The position numbers were made by a program, and so were the translations under genes. A stretch of 64,000 nt of DNA from Campylobacterales bacterium (lineage in GTDB: Bacteria > Campylobacterota > Campylobacteria > Campylobacterales > Sulfurimonadaceae): the NCBI GenBank assembly GCA_026390115.1, contig JAPLGO010000034.1:62001-126000 (forward strand). Reading direction: 5' to 3'. Shown in pieces: positions 14,347-23,685 of the stretch. The notes below the pieces were generated by a model. The model ran no database searches and was not told where the DNA came from. It was given only the letters and a program-made list of their open reading frames with translations. How positions within the stretch are numbered: the first letter of the stretch is position 1; each line of letters begins with the position of its first letter.

Positions 14347-15151
14347 TCTTTTTCTCTATGGCAACTGCCATATTCTGGTCTTCTTCATTCTCTTCTTCAC
14401 TTTCCTCTTCAAGCGGAGGAGCAGGGTTAACCATCTTTACAATCAATATGGAGATACCATAGAGAATAACAAGAGGACCAGCCATTAAAAACTGTGTAAG
14501 AACGTCAGGTGGAGTTAAAAATGCAGCGACTATAAAAATAATAACAACAGCATATCTGAAAAATTCACGCATCTGTCTGTCATCCACCATTCCAAGAAGT
14601 GCAAGAAAGTAGGCAAAGATAGGAAGTTCAAAGGCTATTCCAAAACCAAACATAATCTTTGTAAAAAAGCCTACATACTCTTCGATGTTGATAAGAGGAG
14701 TAAATTTGAAACTACCGAATGTAATGAGAAAGTTAAATCCGAAGGGGGTAACGACATAGTAGGAGAATAAAACACCAATGACAAACATGGACGTTCCACC
14801 GACGATAAAAGGAATAATCATCTTTTTCTCATTTGCATAAAGACCAGGTGCTACGAACATCCAAAGTTGTGCAAGAATTATAGGAAGTGCACCGACAATT
14901 GCTGCAAAGAATGAAACTTTGAGGGCTACAAAAAATGCACCGCCTACTTGGTTTGTAGTTAGCATTCCATCCGCCGCATGAACTGATGTCTTTCCAACTT
15001 CAATAAGAGCTACGTTGAGTGGTTCAACCATCCAGCTTAGGAGAGGCTCATGGAAATAAAACATTACAAAAAACATAACAACTAAACTGCCTACCGAGAT
15101 AGCTAACCGCTTTCTGAGTTCTACTAAGTGGGGTCGTAATTCTTTAAACAT
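14339..15151 (-). CDS. tatC: Sec-independent translocase protein TatC
   Basis: A TatC of about 270 aa with six membrane spans; it binds twin-arginine signal peptides and exports folded proteins. Family text: FKELRPHLVELRKRL, GALPIILAQLWMFVAPGLY, FGFGIAFELPIF. The ATG at 15151 is chosen because the protein then begins at the conserved MFKELRPHL; a longer frame from 15181 would add only basic residues over tatB. It overlaps tatB by eight bases. Local Tat clients are NapA and NapG in this window. The tail is unusually acidic (EEESEEENEEDQ). Confidence 0.95.
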   Translation of the reverse strand: MFKELRPHLVELRKRLAISVGSLVVMFFVMFYFHEPLLSWMVEPLNVALIEVGKTSVHAADGMLTTNQVGGAFFVALKVSFFAAIVGALPIILAQLWMFVAPGLYANEKKMIIPFIVGGTSMFVIGVLFSYYVVTPFGFNFLITFGSFKFTPLINIEEYVGFFTKIMFGFGIAFELPIFAYFLALLGMVDDRQMREFFRYAVVIIFIVAAFLTPPDVLTQFLMAGPLVILYGISILIVKMVNPAPPLEEESEEENEEDQNMAVAIEKKSE

Positions 15152-15533
15152 CTGTATTTTCTTGTTTTGGTTTTTTCTCAAATGTTATTGTTTCTGCTAC
15201 CGGAGCCGACTGCGGAGCTTTGGTTTTTTCAGCATCGCCAATAATGTCATCGTTTAAGCTTGTTAGACGATTGCTGACAGCGGTCATATCTGTGTTTCGC
15301 TTGAGGTCATCTCCCGCTTTTAAAAGCTCTTTTTTATAAGCAAGTGCTTCTTCTTTTATTCCCGTAGCATTTATCTCTTGCTCGAGGGAGTCTTGAATCG
15401 TTCCTATCGTTTTTTTGATTTGCTTAAAAAATTTAGCAACATCTATCATCACTCCTGGGAGTTTGTCCGGACCTAAAAAAAGTATAGCAATGATAATAAT
15501 AACAAGCATTTCGCCTAAACTGAAATCAAACAT
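15144..15533 (-). CDS. tatB: Sec-independent translocase protein TatB
   Basis: A 129-aa protein with the TatA/B layout: one N-terminal membrane helix ending in LFLGPDKLPG, an amphipathic helix (VAKFFKQIKKTIGTI) and a charged coiled tail. The Glu at residue 8 (SLGEML) and the tail length favour TatB over TatA. It is followed directly by tatC, the usual order. It is the first gene of tatB-tatC-queA. Confidence 0.93.
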   Translation of the reverse strand: MFDFSLGEMLVIIIIAILFLGPDKLPGVMIDVAKFFKQIKKTIGTIQDSLEQEINATGIKEEALAYKKELLKAGDDLKRNTDMTAVSNRLTSLNDDIIGDAEKTKAPQSAPVAETITFEKKPKQENTDV

Positions 15534-15634
15534 GTAAAACCTCTGAAATTATGATTTCGTGATTCTAACTAAAGAATAGTTAAACTTTACATAAGCATAT
15601 GAATTTTGAGTTTCATAAATATCTCAAAAATTTA

Positions 15635-15759
15635 TTTTTACTAAAGAAACATTTTCGCTTTGCGAAAAGCACTTCGCTTGTTTTGTAGCTTTAGGGGTTG
15701 CAGGGACAATATGCAGCCGCTACTAAAACGAACGCGTCCGTTTTAGTGCGTAACATCAG
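15635..15759. repeat. Dispersed intergenic repeat, copy A
   Basis: About 125 bp matching the reverse complement of 26182-26306 (roughly 75-80% by hand). It ends in a hairpin with 9-bp perfect arms, ACTAAAACG (15722-15730) and CGTTTTAGT (15739-15747). The end of the repeat runs just into the hemW stop codon. It fills most of the 222-base gap between tatB and hemW. Confidence 0.75.
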
Positions 15760-16814
15760 GAAGAGGATAAAAAGAGTGTAATCTCATCAGCCAAAAGATA
15801 GTTGCTGTTATAAAATAAATCCTCTGAAAAATGTAGTTTATTCTCTTCAACCAGCAGTTGAGCTCTTTTTAGCTCAGGTATATTCAAAAGTTCACTCTTC
15901 ACCCCTACACAAGAGCGAAAACCTAAAAATATTTTCTCCATTTTTATCTCTTCTTCACTTAGGTTTTCTACTTTGATATCTAATGGATTTTTTATGTACT
16001 CTTCTAAGATAGTAGTTGGATAAAATCTTTCGCTGTTAAGCTTTCCAACGGCACCGCTTCCCACTCCGATGTAATCTTTATAAAGCCAATAACCAAGGTT
16101 GTGTTGGCTTTGATATGTACCGAAGTTACTAATTTCATATTGCTGAAAGTCATGTTTTTTTATCTCTTTAAAAAGCCATGAGGTAAGTTTAAGAGTTTCC
16201 TTTGACATTTGCGGTTTTGATGCGAAAGCAGTTCCCTCTTCAATGGTGAGTGCATAGGCACTTATGTGGTTTATGGGCAGAGAAAAAGCTGTTTTAAGGT
16301 CATGTGAGAGAAGCTCTTTTGTATCGCCAAGAGTTGCGTAAATTAAATCAAGAGAGATGTTTTTAAAACCTGTTCTATTTGCATTCAAAATCGCTTTTTT
16401 CGCCTGTTCTCCTGAGTGAGCACGGTTGAGAAGTCCTAGTTTTTTGTCATTAAAACTCTGCACACCAAAGCTGATGCGATTTACCCCAAGCTGATGCATG
16501 CCATAAAGCCACTCTGCAGTTGCGCTGTTTGGGTTGGCTTCACTTGTTATTTCAATATCTTCTGCCATGTAAGATTTCAAGAGTGTAAAAATCGGTTCGT
16601 AGAGTTTGGGCGGGATTGTTGAAGGAGTTCCTCCCCCGATAAAGAGTGTTTCGATGCTCCTAGGTTTAGCCTCAAATCTTTGAAGTTCATACTCTAGCTG
16701 GGAGGATAGAGCCTTCATGTACTCCTCTTTGAGATGAAATTTATCAACATAAGAGTTGAAAGCACAGTAGGAACATTTGGAGTCGCAAAATGGGATGTGA
16801 ATGTATAAAAGCAT
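15756..16814 (-). CDS. hemW: HemW-like radical SAM protein
   Basis: A 352-aa radical SAM protein of the HemW group, once called oxygen-independent coproporphyrinogen oxidase and now considered a haem chaperone. The 4Fe-4S/SAM motif is CDSKCSYCAF (about 10-19), preceded by LLYIHIPFC; further text is TLFIGGGTPSTI, NRISFGVQSFNDKKL and NHISAYALTIEEGT. The cysteine spacing CxxxCxxC followed by AF, rather than CNF with an extra Cys, fits HemW. It is divergent from the PAS-GGDEF-EAL gene. Confidence 0.9.
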   Translation of the reverse strand: MLLYIHIPFCDSKCSYCAFNSYVDKFHLKEEYMKALSSQLEYELQRFEAKPRSIETLFIGGGTPSTIPPKLYEPIFTLLKSYMAEDIEITSEANPNSATAEWLYGMHQLGVNRISFGVQSFNDKKLGLLNRAHSGEQAKKAILNANRTGFKNISLDLIYATLGDTKELLSHDLKTAFSLPINHISAYALTIEEGTAFASKPQMSKETLKLTSWLFKEIKKHDFQQYEISNFGTYQSQHNLGYWLYKDYIGVGSGAVGKLNSERFYPTTILEEYIKNPLDIKVENLSEEEIKMEKIFLGFRSCVGVKSELLNIPELKRAQLLVEENKLHFSEDLFYNSNYLLADEITLFLSSS

Positions 16815-16863
16815 GTGAAATTATAACTTTATTTTTAATTTTTTAGATTAGTTGTGTTTTAAT

Positions 16864-19089
16864 ATGATTGAAGGCAATACTTCATATAATAGTCCAATTA
16901 ATATTCCTTATTATTTTGGAGAAATAGTGAATAAAAATAATGAGTTTTTGCTGAAACAAAAATTTGATGAACAAGAGTTTATTTTAGAGCAAAAAAATAG
17001 AATAATTGATGAAAATGTCTACATGACAACATCTGATTTGTTTGGAAAAATTACAGAAATTTCACAAGCTTATCTTGATTTTACAGGATATAAAAAAGAA
17101 GAAGTGATTGGCAAAAATCATAGTATTTTTAGAAATGAAAAGATGGATAGCTCAGTCATAAAAAATCTTTGGGAAACAATACAAAGCAATTTACAGTGGA
17201 ATGGGGAGATAAAAAATTATAAAAAAAGCGGAGAAGAGTACTGGATTCATACGATAATCGCCCCTCTTTACGATAAAGATTACAATAAAGTCGGTTACAC
17301 GTCCATCAAACAAGATATTACATACAAAAAAATTTTAGAAGAACTTTCGATAAAAGATTCATTAACTTCACTCCACAACAGAAGATTTTTTGACCACTAC
17401 ATGAAGAGAGAAATTAAACGTTCTAATTTAAATAAAGAAAAATTTGCACTATTATTGATTGAGATTGATTGTTTTAAAGAGTACAACGAACTTTATGGCG
17501 AAAGTCAGGGAGATAAAGCTCTGATTGAACTCTCAACTAATATGAAAAACAGCATCAGCAAAGAGATAGATGACATGTTTAGAATCGGTGAGAAAGAGTT
17601 TGCGATTGTCATTATAGACAAAGAAGATTCTTATGTACAAAATATTGCTAATAAATTGGTTACATTTATAGAATCACTTCATATAACACATGCTAATAGC
17701 AAGGTTTCAAAGTATATAACCATCTCTATCGGTGCAATAAATTTATATAACTATTTGCATAATATCAACAGCAATGACCTCTATAATATTGCAGAAAATA
17801 ATCTCAATGCGGCAAAAAAAGCCGGTAATAATCAGGTCGTGTTCGATATTAATGAATTTTATGTAAAAAATTTAACAAATATAAACAACATTACAAAATT
17901 GCCAAACAGGGAAGCTTTAGTGAATGATATTTCACTGCTTCAAGAGGAGGCAATGCTCATAATGCTTCATATAAATCAGATTATGTCTATAAAAGAAATT
18001 TATGGTTTTGACATAGTAAAAAATCTTATTTCAAAAAAAGCTAAGCAACTGGGTGAAGTTTTAATAGATGGAGAGGCATCGCTCTACAGCCTCAATTTAC
18101 AGGAATTTGCAATACTTATTACTAATAAATCTCTTTTTGCTAAGTATCTGTTGCTTCTAAAATATTCAATATTGATTGATAATATAGAAGAAGATGTCTA
18201 TAAAAGCAGTGAGAGCAGCTGCATTGTAACTGATTTTACGGCTGGTATCGCATATGGTTTAAAAAATATATTTAACCATGCAGATGTTGTTTTGCAAGAG
18301 GCGATTCTTACTAAAAAAAGCTATATTGTTTATAAAAACAACCAAAGCACAAGAGAGTTGCAAAAAGCTACTATTGAAAGAATGAGGGTTTATAAAAATG
18401 CACTTTATACCGGAAATATTATTCCCTATTTTCAGCCAATTATTGACATGAAAGACGGAAAGGTTATGAAGTATGAAGCTTTGGCAAGACTGCAAACCGA
18501 CAGCGGTGAAATAATTACCCCCTACTATTTTTTAGACTCGGCAAAAGAGGATAAAACTTTTGAGTATTTTACCAGACAGATGATGCAAAAAGTGTTTAAT
18601 GTATATGCAGTAAAAAAAACTCACATCTCAATAAATCTTACCTATGAAAATATAAGTTCAGAGAGTATGATTAATTACATAATAAATAGACTTGATAGTT
18701 ATGGCGGAGAGGGCATTACCTTTGAAATAGTAGAGTCGGAAGATATCGCTGATTACAATGTGGTTGAAGAGTTTATCCTTATGGTGAAGGGGTACGGATG
18801 CAAAGTTTCAATAGATGATTTTGGATCAGGTTACTCAAATTTCACAAATATCATAAAATTAAATATTGACTATATTAAACTTGACGGCTCTTTGATAGAA
18901 AAATTAAACACTGATTCGAATGTGAGACATATGATAGAAGGGCTTTTGATATTTTCTAAAAATGCAAATATCAAAACTATTGCAGAGTTTGTAAGTTCTA
19001 AAGAGCTTGCAGAGAGTGTCAAAAAGCTCGGCATTATTCTCAAGGGTACTATTACGGAGAACCTAGAAGTGCAGAGAGTTATGATTTGA
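16864..19089 (+). CDS. PAS-GGDEF(degenerate)-EAL protein with altered C-terminus
   Basis: About 741 aa, no membrane segment. A PAS domain (about 45-155; ISQAYLDFTGYKKEEVIGKN) is followed by two GGDEF-like domains, both degenerate (first site reads IGEKEF, second has no recognisable motif), then an EAL domain (about 500-730) with YEALARL, FEIVESED, IDDFGSGYSNF, YIKLDGSL and IAEFV. It probably degrades c-di-GMP. The end is abnormal: the expected YSQGYYYGEP tail is encoded in another frame (to 19094), so a 4-base loss near 19033 seems to have replaced the last 15 or so residues. The start ATG at 16864 is preferred over TTG at 16852. Confidence 0.85.
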   Translation: MIEGNTSYNSPINIPYYFGEIVNKNNEFLLKQKFDEQEFILEQKNRIIDENVYMTTSDLFGKITEISQAYLDFTGYKKEEVIGKNHSIFRNEKMDSSVIKNLWETIQSNLQWNGEIKNYKKSGEEYWIHTIIAPLYDKDYNKVGYTSIKQDITYKKILEELSIKDSLTSLHNRRFFDHYMKREIKRSNLNKEKFALLLIEIDCFKEYNELYGESQGDKALIELSTNMKNSISKEIDDMFRIGEKEFAIVIIDKEDSYVQNIANKLVTFIESLHITHANSKVSKYITISIGAINLYNYLHNINSNDLYNIAENNLNAAKKAGNNQVVFDINEFYVKNLTNINNITKLPNREALVNDISLLQEEAMLIMLHINQIMSIKEIYGFDIVKNLISKKAKQLGEVLIDGEASLYSLNLQEFAILITNKSLFAKYLLLLKYSILIDNIEEDVYKSSESSCIVTDFTAGIAYGLKNIFNHADVVLQEAILTKKSYIVYKNNQSTRELQKATIERMRVYKNALYTGNIIPYFQPIIDMKDGKVMKYEALARLQTDSGEIITPYYFLDSAKEDKTFEYFTRQMMQKVFNVYAVKKTHISINLTYENISSESMINYIINRLDSYGGEGITFEIVESEDIADYNVVEEFILMVKGYGCKVSIDDFGSGYSNFTNIIKLNIDYIKLDGSLIEKLNTDSNVRHMIEGLLIFSKNANIKTIAEFVSSKELAESVKKLGIILKGTITENLEVQRVMI

Positions 19090-19102
19090 TTTAGAGATTA
19101 TT

Positions 19103-19158
19103 AAAGAGTTGTTCATGGCACGACAGGCCAAAATAGGCTTGCCATGAATGAACTCTTT
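19103..19158. terminator. Long hairpin between convergent genes
   Basis: AAAGAGTTGTTCATGGCA (19103-19120) pairs with TGCCATGAATGAACTCTTT (19140-19158) with one bulge; the inner part AGGCC/GGCTT pairs further. It lies between two convergent stops and probably terminates both transcripts. Confidence 0.72.
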
Positions 19159-19164
19159 GTTGAA

Positions 19165-20277
19165 TTATTTTGCCAAAGTGTTTAGAGAATGGATAATATC
19201 ATCCATTTTGTCACTTATGCGGCTTACTTCGTCAGAGATGTCATTTACTTCATCTGCATTTCTGTTGAGAGTGTCAGACGTTTCAGAGATAGATTGAATT
19301 AAAACATTTGTTGTCGCTGATGTTTCAGCTAAACTTTTTTGTGTTCTCTCCGCCAGCTTTCTAACTTCATCGGCTACAACTGCAAAGCCTCTTCCATGTT
19401 CACCCGCTCTTGCGGCTTCAATAGCTGCATTGAGGGCAAGAAGATTGGTCTGGTCTGCTATGTCACCGATAGTGGATAGTATCTCTTTTGTCTTATTTGC
19501 ATTTGAAACGAGTGTTTGAAGACTACCGACCATCTCGTTCTCTTTTTGAGAAACATCATGTATTCTATGGACGGCGTGTTGAATCATGTCTTTTAGCTCA
19601 ATAATTGTAGTGTCGGTAATGTTGCTTATAGTCCTATTGAGAACACCCGAAGTTTCAAGTATGTGATTTTGAGAGTTTTCATTCTCTTTTTGCATATTCT
19701 GAAGCGACTCACCGAGTAAATTTATGTTGTTAAGTAAATAAGCCATCTTCGCTTCAACCTTCACTTCGCTCCTAGCGGTAAATGTACCATGAGAAAAATT
19801 TTGCAAAGTTTTGATTGCGTTGTCAAGATTTTTTTCTGACGATATTAACATGTTATTCATACTATTTCTAAGAACATGCACGTAAGGAGTTTTGGAATCA
19901 GCCCCGACCCTGCAAGAGTAGTGACCCTTTGAGACTTTATCTGCTAAAAGTACCATCTCTCCTGCTACTTTTGTATCCTCTAAAACTGATTTTTCATAAA
20001 TTCCTACAAGTTTATTTATATCTTTTTCAACTTCATCTGTGGTTACATTATTAATATTGATTTTATTTCTTTTAAACTCCAGCATCTCATCGATTTCAAT
20101 TAAAACTTTATGAATATTTGAGTTGCCTGAAGAGTTTTGCATCTGCAAAGTTATGGTCAGTATGAAAACAACAACTGCTAGAACAGTGTGTATTAGAGCT
20201 GAATCCGTTAAAAAAAGAGAGAGGATTAAGACTGCAAAAGCTACTGCAATCATTATATTTTTTTGTATGGTGTTCAT
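19165..20277 (-). CDS. CetA-like methyl-accepting chemotaxis transducer
   Basis: A 370-aa transducer: two membrane segments near the N-terminus (about 7-45, with almost no periplasmic part), a linker, and a short signalling domain with the highly conserved tip ([37 protein letters not shown]). It has no ligand-binding domain of its own. A single-domain PAS protein is encoded 11 bases upstream, so together they match the CetB-CetA energy-taxis pair of Campylobacter, in which PAS and transducer functions of Aer are on separate proteins. Homology to CetA is inferred from this layout. Confidence 0.85.
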   Translation of the reverse strand: MNTIQKNIMIAVAFAVLILSLFLTDSALIHTVLAVVVFILTITLQMQNSSGNSNIHKVLIEIDEMLEFKRNKININNVTTDEVEKDINKLVGIYEKSVLEDTKVAGEMVLLADKVSKGHYSCRVGADSKTPYVHVLRNSMNNMLISSEKNLDNAIKTLQNFSHGTFTARSEVKVEAKMAYLLNNINLLGESLQNMQKENENSQNHILETSGVLNRTISNITDTTIIELKDMIQHAVHRIHDVSQKENEMVGSLQTLVSNANKTKEILSTIGDIADQTNLLALNAAIEAARAGEHGRGFAVVADEVRKLAERTQKSLAETSATTNVLIQSISETSDTLNRNADEVNDISDEVSRISDKMDDIIHSLNTLAK

Positions 20278-20288
20278 ATTTTGTTTTC

Positions 20289-20672
20289 CTATTTTAAAGT
20301 TTTATAGAGTGATTGAGCTTCATTAATCTCTTGCTCCGAAGGTTTTCTTCTGCATGAAAGGTATGTTCGGGCATGTCTTACTTCATCATACATTGGATAG
20401 ACGGTTGCAAAAACCCAGTAGAAACCGCCGTCTTTTGTTCTGTTTTTTACATAACCCCGCCAAACTTTATCCTGTTTTACAGTGTCCCATAAATCTTTAA
20501 ATGCAACTTTTGGCATGTCGGGATGTCGCACAATATTGTGTGATTTGCCGATTAATTCATCTATCGTGTAGCCGGCTATCTTACAAAAATCATCATTAGC
20601 AAATAAGATAATACCTCTTTCATCGGTTTGTGATACTAGGAAATCATCACTTTTTAAGAAATGTTCTTGCAT
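20289..20672 (-). CDS. CetB/Aer-like PAS redox sensor
   Basis: A 127-aa single PAS domain of the Aer type, expected to bind [40 protein letters not shown] and [17 protein letters not shown] are the typical Aer segments. It has no output or membrane part and lies 11 bases upstream of the transducer gene, so it likely reports cellular redox state to that protein. A second PAS protein of the same kind lies in the nap cluster (52862-53305). Confidence 0.88.
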   Translation of the reverse strand: MQEHFLKSDDFLVSQTDERGIILFANDDFCKIAGYTIDELIGKSHNIVRHPDMPKVAFKDLWDTVKQDKVWRGYVKNRTKDGGFYWVFATVYPMYDEVRHARTYLSCRRKPSEQEINEAQSLYKTLK

Positions 20673-20838
20673 ATATTTCCTCCCTGTATTTTAAAATATT
20701 GCTCTTTGTTATATTTAAACTTAGTCTGTAAACATTAGCAACTATAGTTCCAACTGCAATATTTATAGAGCTTGTAAAATTAGCTTATTTTAATAGCAAA
20801 TTATGTACAATTTCGGCTACTAAGATTTAGGTGTTTTA

Positions 20839-21309
20839 ATGAGCAAAGAAGATTTATATCGTCCAAATGTGGCGATGATTATTGTTTCAAGCAATTATCC
20901 AGAGAAAAAAGAGATTTTTATTGCACAAAGAAACGATTTACTTGATATTTGGCAGTTTCCTCAAGGCGGCATAGACAGCGGAGAGGAGATAGAAGAGGCA
21001 CTTTTTCGTGAACTTGAAGAAGAGATTGGAACAAATAAAGCTAAAATAATCGCAGAATATCCGGAGTGGATCTCTTATGATTTTCCAGAAAAAATAGCTA
21101 AAAGCATGCAGCCTTACAAGGGGCAGACGCAGCGATATTTTTTGCTTAAACTCAAAAAGAGTGCGATTATTAACTTGGAGACAAAACATCCTGAGTTTAT
21201 ATCGCACAAATTTGTACATGTCGATGAGGTTCTTGGTTTGACAGCACATTTTAAAAAGCATGTCTATAAAACAGTGATAGAATATTTTAAAAAAGAGGGT
21301 TATCTTTAA
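20839..21309 (+). CDS. rppH: RNA pyrophosphohydrolase (Nudix)
   Basis: A 156-aa Nudix hydrolase of the RppH/NudH group, which removes pyrophosphate from 5'-triphosphate RNA ends to start decay. The Nudix box is complete from [12 protein letters not shown] to [22 protein letters not shown] and [10 protein letters not shown] are typical of RppH. It is one base ahead of lysC (stop 21309, next ATG 21311), the order also seen in relatives. Confidence 0.93.
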   Translation: MSKEDLYRPNVAMIIVSSNYPEKKEIFIAQRNDLLDIWQFPQGGIDSGEEIEEALFRELEEEIGTNKAKIIAEYPEWISYDFPEKIAKSMQPYKGQTQRYFLLKLKKSAIINLETKHPEFISHKFVHVDEVLGLTAHFKKHVYKTVIEYFKKEGYL

Positions 21310-21310
21310 C

Positions 21311-22522
21311 ATGTTAATAGTACAAAAATTCGGCGGAACAAGCGTAGGTGATTTGGAGCGAATCCAAAATGTGGCAAATCGTGTTGCAGAGACAAAAAAA
21401 GCCGGCAACAATGTTGTTGTGGTTGTCTCTGCTATGAGCGGAGAGACAAATAAGCTTGTTGCTTATGCTGAACATTTTTCCAAAAATCCTTCAAGAGGGG
21501 AGATGGATATGCTGCTAAGTTCAGGCGAGAGAGTTACAGCTTCACTTTTGGCTATTGCACTTTGTGAAATGGGTTATGATGCAGTCTCCATGAGCGGCAG
21601 AAAAGCAGGCATAGTAACTGATAATATTCATACAAAAGCCAGAATTGAAGAGATAGACCCGATGACCATGAATAAGGCAATAAAAGAGGGCAAAATTGTT
21701 GTTGTTGCAGGTTTTCAGGGTGTATCGCAAGATGGAAATGTAACAACACTCGGCCGCGGCGGAAGCGATCTTTCTGCAGTTGCTATTGCGGGGGCTTTAA
21801 GAGCTGATTTATGCGAGATTTATACGGATGTTAGCGGTATTTTTACAACTGACCCCCGAATAGAGCCAAAGGCTAAAAAGCTTGATAAAATCTCATATGA
21901 CGAGATGCTCGAACTTGCAAGTCTGGGTGCAAAAGTGCTTCAAAACCGCTCAGTTGAGCTGGCAAAAAAATTAAATGTAAATTTAGTAACAAGAACAAGT
22001 TTCTCAAACGAAGAGGGAACATTAATAACGAAGGAAGAAAATATCATGGAAAAACCATTAGTAAGCGGAATAGCATTAGACAAAAATCAGGCTCGTATCT
22101 CTTTGATGGGCGTAAAAGACAGACCGGGAATAGCGTCAGATATTTTTAATAAACTGGCAACGGCCGAAGTAAATATAGATATGATAATCCAGAATATTGG
22201 ACAAGACGGTACTGCAAATATAGATTTTACTGTGGCGGTCGGCGACTTGTTTGATGCTAAAGCAGTGGTTGATTCATTTGTTGAGAGTGGAGATATCAGA
22301 GAAGAATCTTATGATGAAAACATCTGCAAGGTTTCTATTGTGGGCGTTGGTATGAAGTCACATACGGGCGTTGCTGCAAAAGCATTTTCAACAATGGCGG
22401 CAGAAAATATTAATATAAACATGATTTCAACTTCAGAGATAAAAGTCTCTATGGTAATTGCAGAAAAATATGCAGAGTTGGCTGTGAGAAGTTTGCATAG
22501 TGCGTATGAGTTAGACAAATAA
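21311..22522 (+). CDS. lysC: Aspartate kinase
   Basis: A 403-aa monofunctional aspartokinase that phosphorylates aspartate at the entry to lysine, threonine and methionine synthesis. The kinase begins [15 protein letters not shown], with [27 protein letters not shown] and [13 protein letters not shown]; two ACT domains follow (about 265-403), which usually mediate feedback inhibition. First of the lysC-hobA-holB-folP run; hobA starts eight bases after its stop. Confidence 0.97.
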   Translation: MLIVQKFGGTSVGDLERIQNVANRVAETKKAGNNVVVVVSAMSGETNKLVAYAEHFSKNPSRGEMDMLLSSGERVTASLLAIALCEMGYDAVSMSGRKAGIVTDNIHTKARIEEIDPMTMNKAIKEGKIVVVAGFQGVSQDGNVTTLGRGGSDLSAVAIAGALRADLCEIYTDVSGIFTTDPRIEPKAKKLDKISYDEMLELASLGAKVLQNRSVELAKKLNVNLVTRTSFSNEEGTLITKEENIMEKPLVSGIALDKNQARISLMGVKDRPGIASDIFNKLATAEVNIDMIIQNIGQDGTANIDFTVAVGDLFDAKAVVDSFVESGDIREESYDENICKVSIVGVGMKSHTGVAAKAFSTMAAENININMISTSEIKVSMVIAEKYAELAVRSLHSAYELDK

Positions 22523-22530
22523 ACGCTCAC

Positions 22531-23079
22531 ATGCAGGATTTTGCACAGTGGAGTTTGGATGCTATCAGAGAAGAGGGCGGCAGTTTAAGCTGGTTGGAAG
22601 AACATAGGTTTGACTGGACGACAACTACGGCACTGGCATTAGAACAGATATTAAACGGCAAAACAGTTATTTTAATAACAGATGAAAAAAGAAAGTGGTT
22701 TGAGACATATATTCTCACTTCTATAAATAAAGCAACTATGGATAGACCTCTTTTACCGATTGTAAGCATAGATGCACTTTATAGTCACTATGGGACAGTG
22801 AATGGTGGCGAGATGATAGACATGCTTGATGATATGATTTCACTCTCTTTCAAAAGCGACTATTTCTTTTGGTACATCGGTAATGGCGATGACAAAAGAG
22901 CAGATGTAGCCAAAAGAAAAGACAATAGTTACCTTTGGCTTTTTGATGAAGATTTTCATAATGCTTTTACGCTTAAATCATACGATACGCGTTTGGATAT
23001 AAAGCTATTGCAACTTTTCCGTCTTTTTAACTCATCTCTTAATGCAACTATGTTTGGAGAGGTCGATGTTGCCTCATGA
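22531..23079 (+). CDS. hobA: DnaA-binding initiation factor HobA
   Basis: A 182-aa protein assigned mainly by context and sequence feel: it lies between lysC and holB-folP exactly as HobA does in Helicobacter and Campylobacter, has the right length (about 180 aa) and opens with the typical FAQWSLDAIREEGGSLSWLE. HobA binds DnaA domain I and promotes orderly DnaA assembly at oriC, a functional counterpart of DiaA. It overlaps the holB start by 14 bases. Confidence 0.9.
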   Translation: MQDFAQWSLDAIREEGGSLSWLEEHRFDWTTTTALALEQILNGKTVILITDEKRKWFETYILTSINKATMDRPLLPIVSIDALYSHYGTVNGGEMIDMLDDMISLSFKSDYFFWYIGNGDDKRADVAKRKDNSYLWLFDEDFHNAFTLKSYDTRLDIKLLQLFRLFNSSLNATMFGEVDVAS

Positions 23080-23683
23080 GAGTAGGAAAGGTTATATTCT
23101 TATTGCAACAGAGATTGAAGCGGAATTTCAGAGGCTAGAATCAGAGCTGAAACCTCATAGAGTTGTAGGTTTTATAAGAGAAAAATTTCTGCTCGAAGAT
23201 GCCAAGGCTGTTATAGCTGAGGCATATATAAGTGAATCTCAAACAAAATATATTGTTATGGGTGCGCTGAAGTTTCACACAGTCTCTCAAAACTCTCTCC
23301 TTAAAATGCTCGAAGAACCTCCTAGAAATATAGAATTTATCATTATCTCTCCAACCAAATCAAATCTGCTTGCAACTGTTCGTTCACGATTGCCGATACT
23401 TCAAGGTGAGAGTTTACATGAGGTGATGCAAGTCAATTTAAATCTAGCCAGATTGGATTATGCGCAAATATTTTCCTTTTTAAAAGAGCATGCAAGAATA
23501 AAAAGGAGTGAAGCAAAACTTCTTCTTGAAGCACTTTATCATAGGGCAACGGTTGTTGATATGCTTATTCTTAGCTCTTCTCAGCTGGAGAATTTTGATA
23601 AGGCGTACAGACTTTTGGAGTTAAACTCAAGACCTCAAAGCATATTTGCGATGATACTTATGGGTTTTGTAGGCGAGAAGTAG
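23066..23683 (+). CDS. holB: DNA polymerase III delta' subunit
   Basis: A protein of about 205 aa resembling the shortened delta' clamp-loader subunit of this phylum. Text: KYIVMGALKFHTVSQNSLLK, then MLEEPPRNIEFIIISPTKS and LLATVRSRLPIL, the SRC-like end of the clamp-loader AAA fold. It lacks a Walker A, as is normal for delta'. ATG 23066 is chosen because GGAGAGG stands just upstream; an ATG at 23042 would overlap hobA more deeply. folP starts two bases after its stop. Confidence 0.87.
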   Translation: MLPHESRKGYILIATEIEAEFQRLESELKPHRVVGFIREKFLLEDAKAVIAEAYISESQTKYIVMGALKFHTVSQNSLLKMLEEPPRNIEFIIISPTKSNLLATVRSRLPILQGESLHEVMQVNLNLARLDYAQIFSFLKEHARIKRSEAKLLLEALYHRATVVDMLILSSSQLENFDKAYRLLELNSRPQSIFAMILMGFVGEK

Positions 23684-23685
23684 TA

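Noticed and set aside
15722-15747. Intrinsic terminator for hemW or tat
   Set aside because: No T-tract follows on either strand and the hairpin is part of a dispersed repeat found elsewhere.
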